Assembly (NCBI GenBank): GCA_947462335.1
Contig: OX381717.1
Location: 14,995,166-15,059,165, forward strand
Length of the DNA: 64,000 nt
Source: Harmothoe impar
Lineage: Eukaryota > Annelida > Polychaeta > Phyllodocida > Polynoidae
Direction of reading: 5' to 3'
Under the pieces are notes generated by a model that ran no database searches, had not been told where the DNA came from, and saw only the letters and a program-made list of their open reading frames with translations. This document shows positions 57,801 to 64,000 of this stretch, piece after piece. Made by a program: the position numbers and the translations under genes. Position 1 is the stretch's first letter. Every line of letters begins with the position of its first letter.

Positions 57801-60800
57801 ATGGGTCCCAAGAACTACTTGAATGGTCTTGTTTAGCACTTATATTATTCCTTAATGACTGCACAATATCCTGTAACAGGGGAGTAGTCAGAGGGACAGA
57901 GTATAGTCTTCTTCAAGTCTTGGACTAGTCTTCGCCAAGTCTTTGCTGCTACCTCCACTAACGGGCCTTTCCTGGGCTGCATCCAATCAGTATGCAATCA
58001 GATCTGTTATACTATCAATGGTGGCCAGCCTTAGGGAGGCCAAGCATGATCTTACAGACTATTAGAAATTATAATAGGTTTTGTGGCTAAAACTGGTTAA
58101 GGCTGTGTCTCATGAGATTGATACAATCTGATAGTCCTTGACCGGGTGACGTCTTTGACTGGATGACATCTTTGACCAGGTGATGTCTTTGACTGAGTGA
58201 CATCTTTAATCACTGAAATGGGGCCTATAAAGAAAGAAATGGGTGGAAATTTTTAATATATAGTGTCTAATATACTTTAACATTTTCCACCCATTTCTCT
58301 ATATAGGCCCAAATTCAGTGATTAAAAAGGTTGCTGGTCAAAAACATCACCTGGTCAATGACATCACCTGGTCAGAGACGTCACCCGGTCAAAGGCCTCA
58401 CCTGCTAAAAGATTGTATCAATCTCATGAGACATAGCCTTAAGAAACAGAACCTCATTTTGATAAATCAGTCTTCGCTGGTTTGCATTCGCCTACACTGG
58501 ATAGAGCAATCAGAACCCATCTGGTTTAGAAACAAGCTATACAGTTGATGTGGCTTAGAGCTTGCAGTGTAAAATGATTAATAGTGGCAAGACTATTCTT
58601 TTGGAAGCTTTTAGCATAATTTTTTCTTTAGAACAAATTTCAACTTTTATATCTCACATAGGATTCCACAACTTTTACAATGTATGACAACATGTACATC
58701 ACTCCAAAATGTATATCGCCATTTATTCAATATATAATCTTATATTAGATATATAACTAGAGATCCACAATATTATGCCTGTATGAGGCGAGCAAGAAGC
58801 CGTCCAACCTCCTTTGGTGACGCTCTGGCAGAAACAGCGGTAAACAACACAACACTGTAGCATAGCAACTGCAACACCACCTAGGGGGCACCCCTTACCG
58901 GGTAACCTGAGTCTGGGTTTGGCGTGCTCATACACTCGCCAATGATGGAAACAACCTCAGTCGTTTCCTATCATAAAATTCTCCTGTATCAAACATATTT
59001 TTTCGTTTTAATATGGCAAAAGCTAAATAGATAGTCAAAGTAGTGCTTCCTAAAATACGGGCTAAAATAAGATATGTTTTATCTGAACATTCCATCTAGG
59101 GGGGCAGAAGCCAGTGCTATTGACACAATACCTGCAGCTCAACAACAGAGGCAGGAGGAGCAAGACGTCATCGCAGACACTGCATCAGGTACGTCATTTT
59201 AGTATAAAGTGCCTTAAGTGTGGCATGTATACATGTGATCAACCTGGGTCATATCACATGAGACCAAGGATCCAGTGAGTCAAAAACTATAGAAAGGCCA
59301 TCCTCTAAATGAGATTTTTATATGTTTTGCATGATTGATCTTTATTTTAAATATGTATTTCGAACTATAGGGGCATGGCATGTGCATTGCCTATGACATT
59401 GTGATGCAAAAATGATTAAAATACAATTTTTTCTTTATAACATAAAGACACAAAACTCCACTTATTTTACATGTGCATTGTACAGATTTAAGCTTGGACG
59501 TTTCACAGCTTAAACTCGTGAAGTACAATGTACATGTATGACAATGTCAGGGAGTTTTGTCTATTCATTTTTAGTCAAAAAGTGTGAGGAACACCAAAAA
59601 TTACTTTGGTTATACCATAGATTACCATCGGTTTTGCAGTTTTGTTATCATGTGATGAAAATCTAAACATTAGGTACAGACTTCCTTTTATTCTTCATTT
59701 TTATGTTTTGTGTACATGAGAGGCCCGCTTGTAGCCCCCTTGTTGAATATCTATGACTAAATTGTCATTTCATGTATACTTTCAGAAATACCTTGGGAGG
59801 TTAAAGCTATCGGTGAGACATATAGAGAGGCCTACAAAGAGGCCTGTAAGGGTGGCACCCAGAACGTTTCCCAGTCCCGTGTGATGGTTGTAGGTCACTA
59901 CGGGGCTGGGAAAACTAACCTGGTCAGATGCATCGTGGACAAGGAGTTCATAGAGGAGCATCATACAACGATTGGGATCCATGCAGATCCTGCAGAAGCA
60001 AAAGTCGATATAACACGGACCAGTGACTGGCAGCAGCTTCAAGGTAAATTGTTGCTTATAATGTGAAAAATATAGAGAGTTTAGGACAGAATATAGTAGG
60101 TAACCTGTACTGTTAGGTAGTGTAACAGGCAGCGGAAAACATGACAGCCCCACAGGGGATCAAACCCCGGCCCTTCTGCTCCAGAGTTGAGAATACTACT
60201 GCTACACCACAGGGCTAGCTGCTTCTCCACCCCTCTGCTACGGTACTTGAGCTGCCACAGGCGGGCAATGCGCTCTCCACGCACACTTGGGCTGCCCCGA
60301 GCGATACATACCCACTACATTATCAATGGTTCTGAATATTAGCTTTGTAAATTTTACAGATGAGTCATTTGACAGCAGAATGGCAAAGCTTCTCGTAAGT
60401 GAAACTGAGGAACCTGATAGCCATATCCTTGTCCAGTCGGAAAACGAAGAGGATGGTAAGTACAATTATTTCATGTATTTATTTATATCTAATTCAATCT
60501 TAAATGTGTGAAAATGTGGAAAGGAACGATCACAGATCAATTCATGTAACTTTTGATGCAGACAATCCAACTGAAGGTACACCTCTGGAACCAATGACCC
60601 AAATACCTGCTGCAGCAGGACCAACCCACCCTGAGGACGGCTCCAGCATGACCAGAGAAGAAGAGGAATTGCAACTGGTAGAGGAAGAACCTACCGAAAC
60701 CAAAGTTCATTTGGATGCCAAAAGAGAAAGTCCAGTCACAACCAAAGTGAAAGAAACATCAAAGGGCACTGAGATTCCATTGCCCATCATGAAGGAGATT

Positions 60801-63800
60801 GCCAAAGAAGAGAGGAAGAAAGGAGAAGAAGACCGGGGAAAGAAGTCCAAGCAGCTGTTTTTCTGGGACCACGCTGGTCAAGTATGTAGCTGCTATCTAG
60901 AACTCCTTCTTATTTTACAATTACCTCCTACTGTAATCCCGCAATGTCCATTATCAAACATTTAACACATTCTTTAAAATGTCCTTATATTTCCAGGGGG
61001 TCTTCTACGCGACTCACCAAATATTTGTCAGCCTGCAATCAATATACATCATTGTGATGGATTTGAAACAAAAGATGAATAACACCGTTCCATCTTACCG
61101 AAAGAGTTTGGAGGGGCAGCAAGTGTTGGACAAAAGTTGTCCTGAGACAGTTCAGGGTGAGGCAGTTACAGATCATCTGAATATCTGAAATAAAGAAAGA
61201 AAGAAATTTTCAATATTTTATGTTATACACAATGCAAAATACAGCTTAGAAAATACAATAAGATATGTATGCCTGGAGCTTATTTGCTTTATAATGAAAA
61301 TATATAATCCTTTAATACTCCATGGTTTTCTTCTATTTCAGACTATTTGCACTATTGGTTGTCATGCATCTATAATCATGCTACATCATCAGAACCAGCT
61401 GCTCGGAAAGACTCTACAATGCCCCAAGTTTTGATAGCGCTTACACATAAGGATGTAAGTCAAACACTTCAGTAACCTTACTATGATAATATAACTAAAG
61501 TGGGTTGTCCTTGTTATGGACTAGATGCTGGTAATGCATAGCAGACATCATGTATCAGTTATAATTATAAACTTTATATATACAATACATAGACAAACAT
61601 AGGCACAGCCGTGTTTCATAAAAATAAATGGCATGATTTATCATTGCCAGCAATGCTCGGAAGATGAAGTTCAGGAATATAGAGAAGCCATTGACAAGTT
61701 CCTTGAGGAAAGGGGCTACAAATCGCTGGTTAAAGGAGTGATGGCCATTTCTAATCGAGATCGTGACTCTGGTGATGTCAGCAAGTTTAGGAAGACTCTT
61801 GAGACCATGGCTGAAGACAAAAACTGCACCGTGCCACTGTTGTGGTATAAGATCCGAGAGGAAATGATGAAGACTGGAAAGAAGAGCCTCACGCTACAAG
61901 AAGTACACCAAATCGCAAACACCATCACCATCACAGACACCAAGAAGACAGACATACCTGCTCTACTGTCATTTTTCCACCAGGTGGGTGACTTGGTGTA
62001 TTTTGATGATGGCCCTCTTGCTGATGTGGTCTTCCTGGACATCCAATGGCTGGTTGACCAATTTAAGAAGGTCATCACAATCACCGAGGCCCACCAGGAT
62101 GATCCTGAGAACTCTAAATACTGGGCAGACCTAGACCAGAAGGGCATCCTTCATCAAAAACTGGTAGAGAGTCTATGGCCTGATAAAGAGATGAGAGACA
62201 AGCTTCTCAGTACCATGCTGAAGTTCTCTCTACTCATGCCTGCTCCAAAGTACTATGTGGAGAACAGCAAGACTGCAGTGGCAGAGAAGCCCTATCTGGT
62301 CCCATCGTTGCTGCCTGCAGGGGTCGGGGAAGTACCAGAAAAGGGCAAGGTCATCAGGCTTTGTCCCAACCAGGGTTTCCTCCCCATCGGTCTGTTCAGC
62401 CGACTGATCACAAGTTTGTCTGTAGATCACAACTGGGAGGTGTGTGGGCAAATATTCCAGCATTCTGCTACCTTCAAGTTGAATCACCACTCTGCCTCAA
62501 AGATCAGCATCCAGAGATGTGCATCAGAAAAACCTAAAGGGATTGAGGTGATAGAAGTGGCTTTTCAAAAAGGAACGAACCCAACAGCAAGTAATGAGCA
62601 GAGAGACATACTGGCTGCCATGGCACAATCTCTTGGTCACCTTCCCGGTAGTTCTGGATTTGGTGTCTGGGTTTCTTGCTCAACGTGTTTCCAGTGGAAC
62701 TTCATATGCGATCTTCGGGAGTATAACGACAGCCGGATCTATGACAGAAATGTCTGTGAAAGGCATGGTCCAGTACTGAAGAAGTCAGACCATGCTACTT
62801 GGTTCTGTAAAGTGGCAAACGACACAGAAGTTGCAGGGTCTGCGCAAAGGAAGGACACTGGTAAGTAGACAAGGAAAATACTCTTCAAGTTCAAATGATA
62901 CAAAAATAAATTACATCGTCCTTACACAGAATGTGATACTCATGTATATTTTGTCCATTCCAGCTGGGAGAGGCACCTCAGATCTGATCTGCATGGAGGG
63001 CCCAGAGGAGTTCAACAGCTGGGAGGAGAAACTACGGCATCATGTAACAACTGTAGTCGAACTATTTGATCTGCTCGCCTTCATTAAAAATGCTGAAAAA
63101 GAAGAACTAGTTCAGTCTGTGAGTAAAGTTTATATCATTTTGATAATGGAATAATGTATTACTTACAGGTAGGGTTTTATTATATAGGATTAAAGAGAAA
63201 ACTATTTAAAAGTTTTTTCCATACAAGACGAATTATTTTCTCAAAGTAGGGGGTCTTCTTAATGGCGGGGCCATTTTAAAGGCGGGTTTTATGGTAAATC
63301 AAGCAAGTTACTACTAATTCCAAGTATGATGTCCCTCCATTTTACAGCAGAGTTTCTTTTGTATGGCTTTAAGATGGTACACTATCTTACACTTCAGGGG
63401 TATTCAACTGATCGCCTCAAATCGTCAAACCAGATAGTTCGCGAGATCAAGAGCTCTCCAATCTGGCGGATCAAAGGATCATTGCGTGCTTTCCCATTAA
63501 ACATGCAAGTTCATATGATTGAGCTCCTCGGGATGGATCCAAGTACCTTTGGCCACGGTGCAATTTTCTCCCAGGGAGTAGAAGATGATGGAACGCTTGA
63601 TGAGCTCAAACAAAAGCAGGAAAAAGTGAGCTTGGAAAAACAGCAAAGTTTCGAACCATCACACATAATTAAGAAGGCCGTAGGGCAGCCCACACCAGAG
63701 CAGCCACCACAGCAGCCGCCACAGCAGCCACCACAGCAGCCGCCACAGCAGCCGCCACAGCAGCCACTACACCAGCCACCACACCAGCCACCACACCAGC

Positions 63801-64000
63801 CACCACACCAGCCACCACAGTCGCCACACCAGCCACCACACCAGCCGCCACACCAGCCACCACACCAGCCACCACACCAGCCACCTCCACACCAGCCACC
63901 ACACCAGCCACCACACCAGCCACCACAGCAGCCGCCACAGCAGCCACCACAGCAGCCGCCACAGCAGCCGCCACAGCAGCCGCCACACCACCCACCACAC
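36811..64000 (+). CDS. LRR-Roc-COR protein with Pro/His/Gln tract (right tandem copy, 3' truncated by window)
   Basis: The first visible exon, 36811-36953, follows a strong acceptor, so an upstream leader exon exists. An in-frame TGA lies about 80 bases before the first ATG (36931), which starts MELSSRL; this sets the start. Coding exons: 36931-36953, 37301-37384, 37714-37797, 39122-39205, 42301-42384, 43229-43312, 44130-44213, 46847-46930, 49899-49982, 50246-50326, 51077-51160, 51406-51483, 52023-52082, 52358-52435, 54180-54347, 59100-59188, 59786-60043, 60360-60455, 60562-60881, 60997-61156, 61342-61454, 61651-62860, 62964-63122, 63348->64000. All 24 join in frame (about 1,434 codons). LRR-Roc-COR is the Roco layout (MFHAS1, LRRK). 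From the left copy, ZU5-UPA-CARD should follow beyond the window. A GTP-regulated immune or death-signalling scaffold is inferred. No signal peptide; cytosolic. Confidence 0.88.
37301..51483 (+). CDS. LRR array of right gene: eleven RNI-like LRR exons, phase 2
   Basis: Nine of the eleven exons are exactly 84 nt (28 codons); the last but two and the final one are 81 and 78 nt. Every exon starts and ends in phase 2, so each is an exchangeable cassette. The consensus is L-x-x-x-x-(W/L)-(T/S)-(D/E)-(E/D)-S-(M/L)-x-x-L-x-x-x-(L/I)-x-x-N-x-(T/S)-L-x-x-L, e.g. WTDESVAALCSFLERNKTLE, WTEDSLDALCKFIASNHSLR, LTDTGVSTLLESIIKNTTLQ. The 28-residue repeat with a regular helix is the ribonuclease-inhibitor/NLR type rather than the 24-residue type. 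Such arrays bind ligands or fold back on the switch domain. The exons spread over 14 kb because introns carry MITEs and minisatellites. Confidence 0.85.
37508..37693. mobile_element. MITE next to an LRR exon acceptor (family D, copy 1)
   Basis: Inverted ends: CTTAGTCACCAAATCAATCC...GATAGTCTATGACC and GGTCTTAGACTTTC...TGTATTGATTTGGTGAGACT. The right end is 20 bases before the exon starting at 37714. A related, longer copy is at about 54598-54890. Confidence 0.65.
38344..38557. mobile_element. 206-bp MITE with TTGG duplication
   Basis: The element at 38348-38553 has perfect 18-bp ends TGTGCCTCTACATGGGTA / TACCCATGTAGAGGCACA, flanked by TTGG on both sides (38344-38347, 38554-38557). Internal CCCTTTTAAAA repeats. 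No coding capacity. A 4-bp duplication is uncommon, so the superfamily is left open. Confidence 0.85.
39663..40353 (+). mobile_element. Penelope-like retroelement 3' fragment with GIY-YIG endonuclease
   Basis: One frame, open from about 39688, encodes YCITTHNPHNPPIRDILSNN (typical of the Penelope RT C-terminus), then RKNVSLSNELVRAS, then a Cys cluster (CNRPLLCRYC) followed by NVIYALTCKHCGMQYVGQTL. The last is the GIY-YIG nuclease signature (here I-Y ... Y-V-G) with its conserved Arg (R in KRILDRT). The tail EEKRWMHRLSSITPNGLNLL matches the family's usual end. The RT core is missing, so the copy is 5' truncated. It sits in an LRR intron of the right gene, same strand. Confidence 0.85.
40354..42300. 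other. Intron sequence after the Penelope-like fragment
   Basis: No further exon was found up to the LRR exon at 42301. A hammerhead-like core at 40869-40892 is described as a finding. The first 500 bases may be the untranslated end of the retroelement. Confidence 0.35.
43566..43990. repeat. 81-85-bp minisatellite in LRR intron
   Basis: Five copies of a unit containing TATGTACCACAACCTGCCTC, AGGTTCTGTCTGCATGGTG and CATATCAGACATCCCTGTAC. Unit starts are near 43581, 43672, 43753, 43838 and 43921. Plus-strand frames across it (MYHNLPQVLSAWCVISDIPV) are repeat artefacts. Lies between two LRR exons. Confidence 0.92.
44660..44835. mobile_element. Degenerate Tc1/mariner-like relic
   Basis: AGAGTAAAACTTGGCTACAA, ACTTGCTTATAATGAGC, TTGTTATAACAAGC and TTGATTATAACGAG are the variant direct/inverted repeats typical of old mariner-type MITEs. 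The right end is decayed. Confidence 0.4.
45325..45460. mobile_element. 136-bp MITE, family C (copy 2)
   Basis: Begins CCCAGTTAACAAAAGTACTT and ends AGCGTTTTTTGTTTATGGGG. Interior CATAGTAAGGAGCCTTAGAG is the inverted counterpart of 36352-36488. Confidence 0.7.
47035..48405. mobile_element. 1.37-kb non-autonomous element with 18-bp inverted ends
   Basis: Perfect ends CTGGGGGGCCTTACATAA (47035-47052) and TTATGTAAGGCCCCCCAG (48388-48405). Subterminal zones share GGAAATTTAAGG, GAAATATTCC and TCTCAACTT motifs in both orientations. The longest internal frame (about 80 codons, Lys-rich) has no recognised domain. A clear target duplication was not found. It fills most of the intron between two LRR exons. 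Confidence 0.75.
50506..51003. mobile_element. Element with about 61-bp inverted ends in LRR intron
   Basis: Left end TATTAACCAAAAATGTAACG...CAGTGGGCATAACTAC (50505-50566) and the complementary right end (50943-51003) match at about nine of ten bases. The interior holds CACACCCTGGAGCCGTAT twice and a C run. No coding domain. It ends about 70 bases before the exon at 51077. Confidence 0.75.
52023..54347 (+). CDS. Linker exons between LRR and Roc (52023-52082, 52358-52435, 54180-54347)
   Basis: Three phase-2 exons encode FKGKTMELNFKLSGRSNSS, then a Ser-rich stretch (MQSSSSLSNDGPLN), then STPVSEKKKQPWYKAFTSKF followed by KLRTGKTHTEDD. The last has a Lys/Arg-Trp/Phe basic amphipathic character that could bind membranes or act as a localisation signal. 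The acceptor before 54180 (ATATTCATTAAG) is weak, so the third exon is less certain, though its 168 nt keep the frame. Confidence 0.6.
53540..53720 (+). pseudogene. Reverse transcriptase fragment of a LINE
   Basis: One frame reads IITKHQTGFRANHST, matching the 'H-Q-x-GFR-x-x-x-ST' block of non-LTR reverse transcriptases. After a frameshift, 53676-53714 reads SIDLSKALDTIYH, matching the catalytic 'LDLSKAFDT' block (first catalytic Asp). It is short, frameshifted and inactive, in the intron before the basic linker exon. Confidence 0.75.
54598..54890. mobile_element. MITE family D, copy 2
   Basis: ACCAAATCAATGCATGTTCA at the left and CGATTTGTATTGATTCGGTG at the right are inverted. The internal GTACAACCTATGACCTGTAT matches the copy at 37508-37693. 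Confidence 0.55.
55395..55830. repeat. 146-bp tandem repeat, three copies
   Basis: Units begin near 55421, 55567 and 55713 (GGACCCAAGGAATTCAATGG) and contain GCTGGTTGCTTAGCAACA and CCATGGTCCTAAGGTTG. A further partial unit appears at about 56449-56580. Confidence 0.9.
55905..57840. repeat. 1.9-kb inverted repeat with minisatellite arms and a 30-bp tandem centre
   Basis: The left arm (from 55905) and right arm (to 57836) are inverted copies: TTGGGACCCATTCAGCAGCT and CTATATGGGACCTTTCAGTT on the left recur complemented on the right. Both arms are built of about 21-base units (CCTTCAGCAGCTCTGTGGAC). Between the arms, 57000-57240 holds eight copies of a 30-base unit with GGTATAGGGGAAGATGAT, which reads GIGEDDPVVSGIGEDDLALP in one frame. 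Open frames in several phases are repeat artefacts. Intron of the right gene between the linker and Roc exons. Confidence 0.88.
58097..58442. mobile_element. 338-bp palindromic MITE with TTAA duplication
   Basis: The element at 58101-58438 starts GGCTGTGTCTCATGAGATTG and ends CAATCTCATGAGACATAGCC, flanked by TTAA on both sides (58097-58100, 58439-58442). Both arms carry repeated GACCAGGTGATGTCTTTGAC units, and most of the element folds back. TTAA target use is typical of piggyBac-type (also Kolobok) elements. No transposase. Confidence 0.88.
59100..61454 (+). CDS. Roc GTPase domain exons of right gene
   Basis: Exons 59100-59188, 59786-60043, 60360-60455, 60562-60881, 60997-61156 and 61342-61454. 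G1/P-loop GHYGAGKT is at 59893-59916, with a TIGI-type switch I Thr soon after; G3 WDHAGQ is at 60864-60881; G4 THKD is at 61443-61454. These bind GTP and Mg in Ras-like proteins. The Gln of the G3 motif, catalytic in many GTPases, is kept. Between switch I and G3 lies an insertion of about 150 residues, much of it Glu/Lys-rich (TREEEELQLVEEEPTETKVH; KEIAKEERKKGEEDRGKKSK), encoded by two exons; ordinary Roc domains have a far shorter segment. Roc precedes COR immediately, as in all Roco proteins. Confidence 0.88.
60146..60216 (-). repeat. tRNA-like sequence (SINE head) in Roc intron
   Basis: On the minus strand it reads as a near-complete cloverleaf: acceptor AGCCC...GGGCT, A-box TGGTGTAGCAGTAGTA, and a T arm with B-box GGTTTGATCCC in a GGGG/CCCC stem. 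The anticodon arm is degenerate, so a tRNA-derived SINE or tRNA pseudogene is preferred to a working tRNA. Confidence 0.6.
61651..62860 (+). CDS. COR domain exon of right gene (1,210 nt)
   Basis: One large exon encodes the C-terminal-of-Roc domain. Its recognisable core is LLSFFHQVGDLVYFDDGPLA followed by DVVFLDIQWLVDQFKKVITI. That matches the 'L-x-x-LH-x-x-G-x-(V/I)-x-Y-F ... L-x-D-(V/I)-V-x-LD-P-QWL' signature, with Asp-Ile replacing Asp-Pro before QWL. Later parts (MRDKLLSTMLKFSLLMPAPK, YLVPSLLPAGV, GFLPIGLFSRLITSL) match the second COR lobe with 'YLVPSLLP' and 'P-x-G-(L/F)-F-x-R'. COR mediates dimerisation and couples to Roc. The exon ends in phase 1 with GTAAGT. Confidence 0.92.
62895..64000 (+). 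CDS. Post-COR exon and Pro/His/Gln exon of right copy, duplicated from 1-1050
   Basis: Exons 62964-63122 and 63348->64000 are near-identical to 86-244 and 472 onward, including the intron between them. Coding differences are few before the tract (e.g. FSQGVEDDG here against FSKGLEVDG on the left). From about 63690 the Pro/Gln/His repeat differs strongly in order of PPQQ and PPHQ units from the left copy. The window ends inside the tract, so ZU5-UPA-CARD is not seen for this copy. Confidence 0.88.

Noticed and set aside
55872..57840. Ser/Asp/Pro-rich and GIGEDD-repeat frames
   Set aside because: They arise from minisatellite units, appear in several frames and both strands, and lie in an intron of the Roco gene.
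59782..60153. 123-codon minus-strand frame opposite the P-loop exon
   Set aside because: Antisense shadow of a real Roc exon with intact G1 motif.

Overview
The window is metazoan nuclear DNA: AT-rich, with short phase-consistent exons separated by GT-AG introns and many small DNA transposons. The gene content (an expanded Roco/LRR innate-immune-like family with ZU5, UPA and CARD modules, and RNI-type LRR cassette exons) fits an invertebrate, and a marine deuterostome such as amphioxus is my best guess. The organism is inference; no single feature proves it.

Layout. (1) Positions 1-6356, + strand: the 3' half of a multidomain gene whose beginning lies left of the window. It codes for a post-COR segment, a Pro/His/Gln-rich tract, ZU5, UPA and a C-terminal CARD, then a stop codon. 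(2) Positions 6357-36810: about 30 kb with no convincing protein gene. It holds a 2.6-kb CAACAACAGCAGCCC-type minisatellite with an identical 575-bp tandem duplication, several MITE families (some with clear target-site duplications), minisatellites, a LINE remnant and a few exon-like segments of unknown meaning. (3) Positions 36811-64000, + strand: a second, nearly complete copy of the same gene type. Its start codon is at 36931. It has about eleven phase-2 LRR exons, a basic/Ser-rich linker, a Roc GTPase with readable G1, G3 and G4 motifs, a COR exon, the post-COR segment, and the Pro/His/Gln tract, where the window ends. Its 24 predicted coding exons all join in frame (about 1,434 codons).

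The end of the right gene (from 62895) is nearly identical, introns included, to the start of the left fragment (from 1), with an offset of about 62.9 kb. The locus is therefore a tandem array, or the assembly holds two haplotypes side by side. Joining the two partial copies conceptually gives LRR-Roc-COR-(P/H/Q)-ZU5-UPA-CARD, roughly 1,800-1,900 residues.

How it may work (inference): LRRs for sensing, Roc-COR as a GTP-dependent switch and dimeriser, and ZU5-UPA-CARD as the effector end. That end has the same order as the FIIND-CARD of vertebrate NLRP1 and CARD8 and is related to PIDD1's ZU5-UPA-death domain. A His-Phe-Thr sits where those proteins have His/Ser-Phe-Ser autocleavage sites. This combination is the most interesting candidate for an undescribed signalling system in the window.
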